Below are positions 28,574 through 36,746 of a stretch of 64,000 nucleotides of DNA, piece by piece. Every line of letters starts with the position of its first letter. Within the stretch, counting starts at the first letter, position 1. Position numbers and translations under genes: made by a program. The stretch covers positions 434,001 to 498,000 of the forward strand of contig CBDFLS010000001.1 of the NCBI GenBank assembly GCA_965249185.1. Reading direction: 5' to 3'. The notes beneath the pieces are model-generated. The model did no database searches, was not told the origin of the DNA, and saw nothing but the letters and a program-made list of their open reading frames with translations. The DNA comes from CBDFLS01 sp965249185. Lineage in GTDB: Bacteria > Chloroflexota > Dehalococcoidia > Lucifugimonadales > Australimonadaceae.

Positions 28574-29420
28574 AGGGTATAGTCCCAAAACAGCCACCTG
28601 TGAGAGAATGGTGGCATGGGACGGAAGATTGGGTGCCCTCGATGTCAACACGCCAAGAGCTGGAGCATTCGGCGAGGTAAGAGTCGTTGTGCAGCCTGCC
28701 ACTACGAGTGGGTGCCCAGGGCGCTGCCGCTTCGGTTGTCGCCAGGGGAGTGGCGGCGACTGTTGCGCTGGTTCGTCTTGGGGCAGAGTGCCGAGGTGAT
28801 TGCCCAGGAGGCCCGCCTGGAGCGAAAGCGAGTCCTGCGCGCCCTGATCGTGGTGCGCCAGGCCATGGTCCGGGACGTTCCCCATGTCTTCTCCGGCGTG
28901 GTGGAGGTCGACGAGACCTACCTGGGAGGTTCCTGGCGCAACAGGCGCCTGGCAAAGCGTGTTCAGGGCACGAAGCGGGGCCGTGGAACCACTAAGCAAG
29001 CTGTCTTTGGGATCCTGTGTCGAGGTGGCCTGGTGTGGGCGCAAGTGGTACCTAACGTGGAAGCCAAGACGCTGCTGCCGCTCCTGCACCAACGCGTGCA
29101 ACGTGGCTCCATCGTCTGCTCGGACACCTTTACCAGCTACACGGGCGTCGCAGCGGGGGGCTACGTCCACCGGCTTGTGGACCACAGCCAGGCGTTCAGC
29201 GATCGGCAAGGGAGCCACGTCAACGGCTTGGAGGGCTTCTGGGGTTATCTCAAGCGGCGTCTGGCAGCCAAAGGGGGAGTCCGCCGAGAACGGCTGCCCC
29301 TCTATCTTGCTGAGTATGTCTGGCGCTACAATCATCGGCGTCTGTTGGGACCAGAACAGGTTAAGATATTGTTCAAGCTGCTTCAAAGCTAATCCGGTGG
29401 CTAAAACGGGACTTTACCCT
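28574..29420 (+). mobile_element. IS1595-family insertion sequence
   Basis: The ends form an imperfect terminal inverted repeat of about 24 bp. The left end starts GGGTATAGTCCCAAAACAGC and the right end, read on the other strand, starts GGGTAAAGTCCCGTTTTAGC. A single transposase gene fills the element. No 8-bp target duplication is visible, so the flanks have probably rearranged. The right end cuts a serine recombinase gene. Confidence 0.85.
28616..29392 (+). CDS. IS1595 family transposase
   Basis: 258 residues and apparently intact. The N-terminal zinc ribbon has CPRC and CAAC pairs (residues 8-35). The DDE domain shows VVEVDETYLGGS, IVCSDTFTSY and HVNGLEGFWGYLKRRL. It ends 28 bp inside the right terminal repeat. 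Proteins of this family cut and paste IS elements related to ISXO2. Confidence 0.93.
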   Translation: MGRKIGCPRCQHAKSWSIRRGKSRCAACHYEWVPRALPLRLSPGEWRRLLRWFVLGQSAEVIAQEARLERKRVLRALIVVRQAMVRDVPHVFSGVVEVDETYLGGSWRNRRLAKRVQGTKRGRGTTKQAVFGILCRGGLVWAQVVPNVEAKTLLPLLHQRVQRGSIVCSDTFTSYTGVAAGGYVHRLVDHSQAFSDRQGSHVNGLEGFWGYLKRRLAAKGGVRRERLPLYLAEYVWRYNHRRLLGPEQVKILFKLLQS

Positions 29421-29665
29421 AGATAAAAGACCTTCGTATTCCTCGTGGACCGCATGAGCCGTTGCTTCTTAAGGATCTGGACCATATCCCAGGTCTCTTG
29501 GTCTATCAGCGGTGGAATCAGCACTTCTATCCAGGCGTCCTTCGGCTGGTCGAATACCTTCGTTCCATCTTCGGTCGAGACTTGCCGGGTCTTCCCGTAG
29601 GCCCAGATGTCCAAGTAGCTGTCGTTTCTCAGGAGGCTATGCACCTGGGCCTGACGCCTCCGCCG
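29417..29665 (-). pseudogene. Serine recombinase fragment cut by IS1595
   Basis: About 80 residues of the Recombinase domain (PF07508-like) remain: QAQVHSLLRNDSYLDIW, then KDAWIEVLIPPLIDQETWDM and TRNTKVFYL. Large serine recombinases continue after YL with a CGxCG zinc ribbon, but the frame here runs straight into the IS end and stops (TAA from the terminal repeat). The N-terminal catalytic domain is also absent: upstream sequence changes to an ABC ATPase fragment on the other strand. It is a clear pseudogene. Confidence 0.75.
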
Positions 29666-29790
29666 GGCCGAGTTACCGCCATCGTCGGCCCTAACGCTTA
29701 CGGCAAATCCACGCTGTGAAGGCATTCGCCCGCTTGCTCAGCCCCATGGAAGGCATTACCCGGATTGCTGGCCTTGGAAGTTCGGCAGGG
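29640..29790 (+). pseudogene. Fragment of an ABC transporter ATPase (FecE-like)
   Basis: PPGRVTAIVGPNAYGKSTL is a Walker A region of the iron-complex ABC ATPase type, where GPNGCGKSTLL is usual. A stop follows at once, and the expected continuation KAFARLLSPMEG is found in another frame from about 29718, so a frameshift separates the two parts. No Walker B or signature follows. The fragment abuts the recombinase remnant, indicating an old recombination join near 29640-29665. Confidence 0.5.
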
Positions 29791-30180
29791 CTGCCTCAGG
29801 GACTACATCCGTGTCCTTGTTCTTCCATGATTGCCTCTCCTGATTCGATCTTTCCACCCCCATGACACTGAGACTTTGAGGCAGGCCAGATATCGAACGT
29901 CTCCCTCTTTCCCCAGCGTGCAACTTGCACGATTCTGCCAGGGTTTTGGTGCAATGCACTCTTTATCCAAAGTGCTCGCTGAAATGACGCAAACTACATC
30001 CTGTCGTTGGTCATTCCCCCCTGAATTAGCTACGCTCACGGCCCAACGTGCAACTTGTAACCAAACTCCATTCCTCTGAAACTCCATTCCTCTGTATAGC
30101 CCCCTGACTTCAATAAGGCCTCGGGCGACGGATGGGCCTTGCGTCTGGGTCTTATATGGCCCACACTAAAAGGAGTACAT
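29791..30180. other. Non-coding stretch upstream of the replication-relaxation-like gene
   Basis: No gene is supported. It holds a perfect 15-bp palindrome, CGTGCAACTTGCACG, at 29917-29931, and a related half site at 30046-30060. Just before 30181 is a strong AAGGAG ribosome site. Confidence 0.5.
29917..29931. promoter_or_regulatory. Palindromic operator-like site
   Basis: CGTGCAA-C-TTGCACG is a perfect 7+1+7 palindrome. ACGTGCAACTTGTAA at 30046-30060 repeats its core GTGCAACTTG. Both lie upstream of the DNA-binding gene at 30181 and could be its operators; this is inference. Confidence 0.4.
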
Positions 30181-31680
30181 ATGTTCTCTCGCATTTTCAT
30201 AGAGATGCCGAGATGGACCTCAGAACAAGCTCTTGGACGGCGTTACGTTCAACATGCCCGACCTTCACGATGGACTGTTAGGACCATTTTCCGTAAAGAG
30301 CTGGCGATTTCATACGCACCAACTAAGAAGAACAAGTCAGGAGAGACGTTGATAGACTGTAAGCTCATCGAGCCGATCAGGGACTATGTGCGGGCTTACA
30401 TGTGGCGGCATGGCCGGGGTAAAGCGGCTGATGCCTTTGGAGTCTCCCGCCACACCCTCTGGCGCTTCCTCGAACGGGGCCACATGGGGGGCTCCCTGCC
30501 CCGTGCAGTCCTTAACACCGTTGGCGGCAGCGCCGAAGCTCTCGAAGCAGTCAGGCACGAGCTTGTCGTTGGCCTGCCGGGACTGAGAATCGACAATTCC
30601 CTTCACCCTCTGTCCGAAGGGCTTGAGGACACGCTCCTGCTGCTGTGTGCCACGCCCCTGGCCACGGAGGGGGAGCTGTCGCGCTTCGGAAGGGTCCCGC
30701 CCTCTACCCTCCACGACCGGCTTGGGAAGCTCGCTGAGCGGGGCCTGGTGGATTCGGTGTCGCATCGCATGGGACCTCTAGGGCCTCAGCCACACCGCCG
30801 GTACTTCCCAACGGAGAAAGGCATCACCGCCGGCGGCGCAGCCCTGTCGGGCAGGACCGACTTCCTGCGAGACTTCCCTGTGTCGCGCCAGTGGTTCTGG
30901 CTGCTGGCCGAGCGGTTGGATGCCGTTGCCGTGCTCTACAACGTGGCGGCTCTGGTTGCTGATGCCGACCCGCACCGTAAACCCATGAGAGTCGACCACT
31001 ACCGCCAGGGGCCGTACGACATCCTGCTCACCCTGTCAGGCGGCCGTTCCCTCGGTCTGATTCGGCAGGGTCCGATGCTGCCCACGTCGAACCTGCGCTA
31101 CCGCCTGAGAAGCATGGAGCAGATGGACCACGATGAGAAACCCTTGGTCACGTTGGTGCTGACCTACTCCGACCAGGCCACCCGCCGGGCTATCCGTTCC
31201 CTTGGCGACCCGATAGAACACCGCACCACCTTCGTGGCGACCGAGGGGAGCTCCTGGCTGGAAACGCTGAGGCTGTCGTGTGGCAGCGGTGTGGGACAGG
31301 AATCGCGGATGACCCTCCAGTGTCGATAACGCCAGATGTATCCCTGTCCACCATCGTGGGGTGGACCGACCGGCTTGTCGATGCGTCCCACCACGCATCC
31401 AGCCAGGAGACACAGAATACTCCGACACCAGACCCCGACGCCCTGTACCCTTCCGACGTGCAGGCCGCCATACCGCAACCTTCCTACCAGCTTGCATCCG
31501 CCCTCTCCGCTCAACTGACCCGCTCCGACAAGGACGTACTCGACCTGTTGGCGGCCTGGCCGCTCTGCACCCGCGACCAGCTCGCAGGGCTGATGGGCGG
31601 AGTCACCCTCCGCCGCGTCGACCAGGCGCTTCGTTCATTGCTGCGTCGCTCCCTAGTTCGCTCAGACGGCTCTGATTCAG
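30181..31680 (+). pseudogene. Replication-relaxation-like winged-helix protein, frameshifted
   Basis: The start at 30181 has AAGGAG 6-7 nt upstream. The first frame, to the stop at 31329 (382 residues), has an N-terminal HTH (GKAADAFGVSRHTLWRFLERG) and a winged helix (LSRFGRVPPSTLHDRLGKLAERGLVD). After a one-base shift near 31280 the frame continues VWQRCGTGIADDPPVSITPD to a second winged helix (KDVLDLLAAWPLCTRDQLAG). Replication-relaxation proteins are plasmid or integrative-element proteins. It then loses its C-terminus near 31680. A programmed shift or a sequencing error are alternatives to decay. Confidence 0.55.
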
Positions 31681-31692
31681 TTCGACGAGCCG

Positions 31693-32625
31693 GTGCTGGA
31701 AATCAGTCTCCCATTGCCCGACCAGGTTCCCGTGCCGATTGTCGACACTGATCTTCCAGAGGGCCATTACCTGCGGGGAGTATGGGTGGTTGGGTATTCC
31801 GAGGGGTCCGTGGAGATCCACGGTTTCAAACACGTCTATCTGGTCAGTGACCCATCCCGGACAAGTGATGAGTCTCGACCGATCCCGGTGGACAAACCGA
31901 CCATATCGGTGGAGCAACCGACGAGTGTCCCTCCAGTTGCGGTGGCGAGACCGGCGGCGCCGGTCACCAAACACACCTGGGAGGTGGACTCGTACCCAAG
32001 ACCAACCGACCACGGCCCGCGCGAATGGGACATTGGAGACTATAATGATGAGCCGATGGCTATGCAGTTTGCGAACAGCGGCCCTACTCTCGCCTTTCGC
32101 GATCAGCCGTTCGGTAGCAACACGGTTACGGTCAACATATCCGTTACCGGCAGCGTCGACGACGATCTGTTCGGCTTCGCGGTAGGGTGCGGGCCGGGGG
32201 ATGCGACCAACGAATCGGCCGACTACCTGCTGTTGGACTGGAAGAAGGCGGACGAGTCCTACGATTTCCCGGACCCCTCAGTGTCCGACGGCGGCCTCTC
32301 AAGCCAGGGCATTGCTCTCTCCCGAGTGCGGGGAGTGCCCGATGCTGACGAGTTTTGGCAGCACAGGAACCTGGACGGCACGCCCTCCCGCAGCGGGCTG
32401 GAGGAACTACAGCGGGGCGTTAGTGAGGCTTCCTCCGGCTGGAGGTTCGATCAAGAGTACAAATTCAGGCTGGAGCTCACGCCGTCCAACTTCAGGGTTT
32501 TGCTTAACGGGGAGCTGGTAATCGATGCACCGACCCCAAGGGACTGCACCAGCGGCCGCCTGGCGTACTATGCGCTCTCCCAAGCCGACATCTCGTTCTG
32601 GGAAAGCACTGGGACCCGGCGATAG
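31693..32625 (+). CDS. Thrombospondin-C/lectin-like domain protein, N-terminus uncertain
   Basis: A 310-residue frame. The C-terminal two-thirds has GSVDDDLFGFAVGCGPGD, ADYLLLDWKKADES, SGWRFDQEYKFRLELTPSNF and LNGELVIDAPTPRDC, a concanavalin-like fold of the thrombospondin C-terminal type, where the DDD...WK text is a calcium-binding landmark. No signal peptide is present. The start is a GTG without a ribosome site, and the frame is open for about ten further codons upstream, so this may be the C-terminal part of a larger exported protein joined here by recombination. Confidence 0.55.
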   Translation: MLEISLPLPDQVPVPIVDTDLPEGHYLRGVWVVGYSEGSVEIHGFKHVYLVSDPSRTSDESRPIPVDKPTISVEQPTSVPPVAVARPAAPVTKHTWEVDSYPRPTDHGPREWDIGDYNDEPMAMQFANSGPTLAFRDQPFGSNTVTVNISVTGSVDDDLFGFAVGCGPGDATNESADYLLLDWKKADESYDFPDPSVSDGGLSSQGIALSRVRGVPDADEFWQHRNLDGTPSRSGLEELQRGVSEASSGWRFDQEYKFRLELTPSNFRVLLNGELVIDAPTPRDCTSGRLAYYALSQADISFWESTGTRR

Positions 32626-32717
32626 GCTGGAAGAGCCGCTGCCATGAGAAGAATCACAAGGCTACTATCCACTGAAAAGTTCGCAGTTCAGTACATGTAG
32701 GCCCACCAACCGGTGAT

Positions 32718-32792
32718 TAGCTGCTGGCTCAGTGGTAAGAGCGTCCCGACGTGTCGGGAAGGTTCCGGGTTCGAGTCCTGCTTCGACCACCA
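32718..32792 (+). tRNA. Broken tRNA-like sequence (pseudo-tRNA)
   Basis: D-arm GCTC-AGTGGTAA-GAGC, an anticodon-like hairpin (TCCCG-ACGTGT-CGGGA), T-arm with TTCGAGT loop and a genomic CCA are in canonical order. However, the 5' acceptor strand (TAGCTGC) does not pair with the 3' strand (TTCGACC), the anticodon loop has six bases, and one T-stem pair is missing. The 3' half is the best-preserved part, as expected for the tRNA end left by integrase-driven insertion. No amino acid can be assigned. Confidence 0.45.
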
Positions 32793-32800
32793 GGCCCCGC

Positions 32801-33112
32801 CTAGCGTTTGCTGGCGCTTCTCTGGCGGGCTTGGAAGAAAGCCAATATCAGCAGACCGACGCTCAACGCAAGGCAGACACTCACCATGGCGATAAAGCCG
32901 ATGTTGATGCTGTCCGCGAGCGTATCGATATCCACGTAGTGCTTGTAAAGCTTCGTAAGCGCCACGGGGCTATGGAGTGCGAGCCACCAGACCACGCCAA
33001 CGCCGATGGCCGATACCAGGAAGAAAAGGCCCAGGCCCAAGGTCCGTCGGCTATAGCCTTCCTCCTCGGACGGGGTGTCAAGGCCCTCAACCGGCCTCTG
33101 GTCTGTGGTCAT
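32801..33112 (-). CDS. Small two-helix membrane protein
   Basis: 103 residues with two hydrophobic helices (LGLGLFFLVSAIGVGVVWWL and NIGFIAMVSVCLALSVGLLI) joined by a loop containing YKHYVDIDTLADS. I recognise no family. It is the last gene of the leftward selenoprotein operon, 51 bp after grdB, and may be translated from the same message. Confidence 0.6.
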   Translation of the reverse strand: MTTDQRPVEGLDTPSEEEGYSRRTLGLGLFFLVSAIGVGVVWWLALHSPVALTKLYKHYVDIDTLADSINIGFIAMVSVCLALSVGLLILAFFQARQRSASKR

Positions 33113-33163
33113 AAAGGGATCTCCGGAGCTACGTTCGATTCGAGCGCTTCAGGGAGAGCTCGC

Positions 33164-34480
33164 TCAGTTAGAGAACGTGGTGGGCGAATCAACCTTGGTC
33201 TCGAGCGCCTCCAGGGCCTTGAGGACCAGGGCCCTGCGGAACTCCCTCTCCTTCCCGGGCGACAGGCTTGGGTCACCTGTGACGTGGGGAATTGACTTAC
33301 CTTTGACGATACGGTTGGCGCCAACGGCTTCGGCCACCGAGTCGAGGGTGGTGATGTAGGCCGTCGGAATACCCTGGGCCTCCAACTCTTTCGCTAGCAT
33401 GGCACCGCCACGGCTGCAGGACCCTCAGGTGGCGGTGAGGACGACGCCATCCACGCCCGCCTGCTTGAGCTCTTTGACCATCTCCTGGCCAAACTGGTGC
33501 ATCATCGCTCCGGTGGCCCCGTTGCCGGTGGTGGAGAATATCTCCTGGTGGAGCTGGCCGAAAACGCCCTCCTTCTCCAGCTCTCGGATGGCGTCCAGCG
33601 GCACGACCCGGTTGGGGTCGGCGTTGACAGCGGTGGTGTCAAACCCGCCATGGATGCTCTCCCAACTGTCGGAGGAGAGCTCACTGTGGTCGTGGATGTC
33701 GTACTTCAGCCATTTCGACGCCCACGCCCGCTCAAGCCGGTCCGGGTTGCCTTTGGAGACCAGGCTGCCGGTAGTCATCAGGGCTAGCTTCTTCTTGGCC
33801 AGTCCTTGGATGGCCTGCGCCGGGACCACGCGGTGGTATTTGGGCAGCGGCCACTCGGTTACGAAGGGCTCTCCCTTCACTTTCTTCAGCAGCATTTCGA
33901 TGGCCCGCGGAGCCGCGGGGCGGTCGCTGATCTTGAACACCCGGCGCCCCATGGGGAAGTAGCCCTCATCGCTGGGAGAGCCCACCGGCTCGTCCCGGCC
34001 CAGCCTGACAGCCAGCCCCGCCATGTGCTTGATGGCTTCGTTCATCCCCACGGCCGAATCTCGCGTGCTTACAATGTGCACCTGGGTCTGGTACGAGTCC
34101 ACGCCGGGGTTCTCCTCGTGCATGCCCGAGACGACAGGCACGCCCAGAGCCTCCTTCGCGTCGGCGCAGACCCTGCCGCAGTTCAGGCCATACCGGCCCG
34201 CGGCGAAGGCCGGTCCGGCCACCACCACATCGGGCTTGAACTTGGCGATGAGCGCGACGATCTGGGGCACCACCTCTCCAGGCCGCTCCGCGGCGAGGTT
34301 GTCACCGCAGAAGACGGTCCCCACCACCTCACCGGCGTCTCCGAGCGCCGCCTTCAGCGCCAGTCCAGGCCCTACAGGGCCATCCTTGGACGCCGGGGGA
34401 GTGTTCGCCTTCTCCTCCGCGCCGACTCCAGCGAAGAACTGGTTCAGGTAATGGACGACTCTCAACGTACTCATACGCAC
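33164..34480 (-). CDS. grdB: Glycine/betaine-reductase complex B subunit GrdB-like selenoprotein (TGA recoded)
   Basis: 438 residues if the in-frame TGA at 33425-33427 is read as selenocysteine (residue 352). The text across it, GVVLTAT-U-GSCSRGGAML, matches the GrdB/GrdF active site (TSTUGTCTRCGA in clostridia), and the continuation LEAQGIPTAYITTLDSVAEA then GANRIVKGKSIPHVTG is the family C-terminus. Without recoding the last 86 residues would be lost. Component B binds the amine substrate (glycine, sarcosine or betaine). The CxxC-like cysteine of the clostridial motif (RCGA) is Gly here. It lies 51 bp after grdE in the operon. Confidence 0.9.
33398..33412 (-). promoter_or_regulatory. Bacterial SECIS-like hairpin of grdB
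   Basis: Starting 12 nt after the TGA, CGTGGC-GGT-GCCATG folds into a six-pair stem with a small G-containing apical loop. Distance and loop composition fit SelB-binding bacterial SECIS elements. Confidence 0.6.
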
Positions 34481-34531
34481 CTCCCGTTCAATCGGTCGAC
34501 GCCCCGGCTGCCGATGGGGTCGGCAGCACGG

Positions 34532-35824
34532 CTACTCCAGCTCGGTGACCAGATAGTTCATGCCCAACAGGTTGTTCGCGCCCACGATGTAGCGCAGGCT
34601 GGTGGTAAACTCTCCAGCCGCGTCCACGTCCTCATGCAACAGGCGCTCCCCGCCCACCAGGGCCTCCACGGGCGGAAGGGTCACCTCCTGCTCGCGGCTG
34701 CCCACGTTGACGATGGCATCGGCTTCCGGAACAAAGTGGACGAAACCGGGGTCGTCGTTCCCCTTCCCCACCTCTTTGTAGATGATGGTGGTCTTGATGC
34801 CCATCTGCTCGCACTTCTGCACGGTCAGCATGGAATCCACGGTTGCATTGCTATCGCTCTGGCCCATGAAGACCGCGGCCTCCGCTCCGAGCAGGCGCAC
34901 CAGGTTGGAGGTGGAGCTGCTCATCCGCTCCTTCTCCGGGTTGGTGCTGGTGTTGCCCCCGAAGACAATGTATCCAACGAAGTTGAGCTCCTTACCGTGG
35001 CGCCGGCAGAGCTCCATAAGCACCCCATTGTTCTGCTCCATGTAGAGGGTGGGGTGGAGCGTGGTAGGGGAGCCCGCGCCGGTCATAATCGCGCCGTCGA
35101 AGCTCTCGTTGGGATGAAGCAGCGTGCCGACGTGGAGCTGGGCCAGGGTGCCGTACACGCGGGGGCGAGACGTTTGATACACGCAGGCCACCTTCGGCAA
35201 CGAGGGGTCGCAGGGGCCCAGTTCGACAGTCTCCACCCTAGAAGGAGTTTTTCCGGCGGTAGCGGCCCGGGCGAGGTAGGCGGCGGCCTTGCACCCGACC
35301 GCATGGACAGCCCGGTAGTACTCCACCACTTGAGGGGTGGCCTGCAAGTTTGCGCCAGCGCCATCTTGCGCGGGGAAGAAGTCGAGGCTGGGAATGAGCG
35401 TGAGCACGACGTTACGTAGCTGGCTGAAGGGAGAGAAGACGGCCCCAGGGCCGCTCATATCCACGATACCTTCACGCCAGTAAACGGGCTCTCCGGGAGC
35501 CGCTCCTCCCGCTACGACCACCGCCGCTCCCGAGAGGGCGTTGGTCCTTCCCTGCCCGACGGTGGTTGGAGGGCCAACGAAACCGGGGAAGACGTTTCCG
35601 GGCCCCTCCACTTTCCAGCGGGGCTCGACCACGTCGAAGACGTGAACGATGCGGGACGACTCACCCGGCCGCGCCAGGTCTATCTTCACATCCGCGAAGG
35701 CAGGGTCGTCCAGGAGCTGCTCTTTGAGCTCCTGCTTATCGATAACCAACGTGCCGCCGGCCAACTCGGTCTTGTCCCCGAAGGCTATCTCTGTCACGTC
35801 GAAAGAAGCGACGTCCAGGCGCAC
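34532..35824 (-). CDS. grdE: Glycine/betaine-reductase complex B subunit GrdE-like
   Basis: 430 residues matching GrdE/GrdG, the precursor that in clostridia is cleaved to alpha and beta subunits carrying a pyruvoyl group. Family texts include IVHVFDVVEPRWKVEG, FPGFVGPPTTVGQGRTN, LLHPNESFDGAIMTG and MEQNNGVLMELCRRHGKELN. Oddity: where I expect the cysteine that becomes the pyruvoyl group (between the HPNE and QNN motifs, residues 238-270) this protein has no Cys, only GAGSPTTLHPT. It may therefore not form the classical cofactor. Lies between grdA and grdB. Confidence 0.88.
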   Translation of the reverse strand: MRLDVASFDVTEIAFGDKTELAGGTLVIDKQELKEQLLDDPAFADVKIDLARPGESSRIVHVFDVVEPRWKVEGPGNVFPGFVGPPTTVGQGRTNALSGAAVVVAGGAAPGEPVYWREGIVDMSGPGAVFSPFSQLRNVVLTLIPSLDFFPAQDGAGANLQATPQVVEYYRAVHAVGCKAAAYLARAATAGKTPSRVETVELGPCDPSLPKVACVYQTSRPRVYGTLAQLHVGTLLHPNESFDGAIMTGAGSPTTLHPTLYMEQNNGVLMELCRRHGKELNFVGYIVFGGNTSTNPEKERMSSSTSNLVRLLGAEAAVFMGQSDSNATVDSMLTVQKCEQMGIKTTIIYKEVGKGNDDPGFVHFVPEADAIVNVGSREQEVTLPPVEALVGGERLLHEDVDAAGEFTTSLRYIVGANNLLGMNYLVTELE

Positions 35825-35905
35825 TAACCACCCCCTAGCAATGAATGCCTACGACGCTGAGAGGGCCTCCGGACGGGGGTCCGGCCGGAGGCCGGCGGAG
35901 CGACG

Positions 35906-36376
35906 CTACGCGCCAATTGGCATCTGTTCCCGCACCTTCCGCACTGCCTCGCTGATGGAGGCCCCATCCAACACCATCTCCGAGAGGCCTATCTGCTCGC
36001 TATACACGGCGGGGTCTACCTGCTCTTTTACCTCGGGCTCAAGGATGTGGTAGACGGGAATGCCGAGCGGCACCCCGGCGAGAGGGCCCGCCCACGTGGG
36101 GTCGCCGCTGGTCACCGTCAGCGCGTAGACCTCGCTGCTGTCGGGCGTGGGGGTGCCGAGGACCACAACCACATCCTCTCCCGCATGCTTTTCCGCAGTC
36201 TGCTGAATCAACTCTTGACCTTCCAGGTCAAGTGCACCGGCGGCAGTTCAGACGAAGCACTGGGTGACCTCCATCACCACCTCACCACCCGCACTCCTCA
36301 CGGACTCCGCGAGAGCCGGGCCTTGAATGCCATCGCGCTCCCCCAGTGCGATCACTTTTTTCCCAGACAGGTCCAT
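35906..36376 (-). CDS. grdA: Glycine-reductase complex selenoprotein A (TGA recoded)
   Basis: 156 residues with selenocysteine at residue 43 (TGA at 36248-36250). The start at 36376 has a strong AAGGAGGA site. The N-terminus MDLSGKKVIALGERDGIQGP and the active site CFV-U-TAAGALDLEG are diagnostic of GrdA, as are GDPTWAGPLAGVPLGIPVYH and the C-terminal EQIGLSEMVLD. GrdA carries the carboxymethyl-selenoether between component B and component C and is reduced by thioredoxin. The gene follows trxA by 39 bp. Confidence 0.95.
36214..36232 (-). promoter_or_regulatory. Bacterial SECIS-like hairpin of grdA
   Basis: Fifteen nucleotides after the TGA, CTTGACC-TGGAA-GGTCAAG forms a perfect seven-pair stem with a GG-containing five-base loop, as expected for SelB recognition. 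Confidence 0.75.
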
Positions 36377-36415
36377 GATTCCTCCTTACCTAAACAACGC
36401 GCAAGTACGACAGAG

Positions 36416-36742
36416 CTATTTAGGCACCATTGCCTTGACCCATTCGGTCAGCTCGTGGTCGGAGATCATGCTCCGGCTCAGCCGGGCCACTGCGTCTCCA
36501 TCCCGAAAGACGATAAAGGTGGGCAAGCCCAGAACCTTCAGATCGACGCAGAGCTGCCGATGGTCCGGCGAGTTCACCTTGATCACCTTAAGCTGCCCCG
36601 CATACTGCTCCTCCAGCTCCGCCACCGTGGGGTTGAGGGCGATGCAGGGCTGGCACTGGGGGCCCCAGAAGTCGAGGAGCACCGGCACGGGGGATTTCAG
36701 CACTTCGCTCTCGAACTGGCCCGTCTGAAGGTCGCTTGGCAT
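36416..36742 (-). CDS. trxA: Thioredoxin of the grd operon
   Basis: 108 residues, one thioredoxin domain. The active site is WGPQCQPC (Cys-Gln-Pro-Cys), with cis-Pro in LGLPTFIVF. Grd operons elsewhere carry dedicated thioredoxins with unusual CxxC sequences that reduce GrdA; the non-standard GPQCQPC fits that pattern. It starts 4 bp after the grdC stop and precedes grdA. No dedicated thioredoxin reductase is in the window. Confidence 0.93.
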   Translation of the reverse strand: MPSDLQTGQFESEVLKSPVPVLLDFWGPQCQPCIALNPTVAELEEQYAGQLKVIKVNSPDHRQLCVDLKVLGLPTFIVFRDGDAVARLSRSMISDHELTEWVKAMVPK

Positions 36743-36746
36743 CGTC

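Noticed and set aside
28566..29428. An 8-bp target duplication around the IS1595 element.
   Set aside because: The flanks do not match at either possible boundary.
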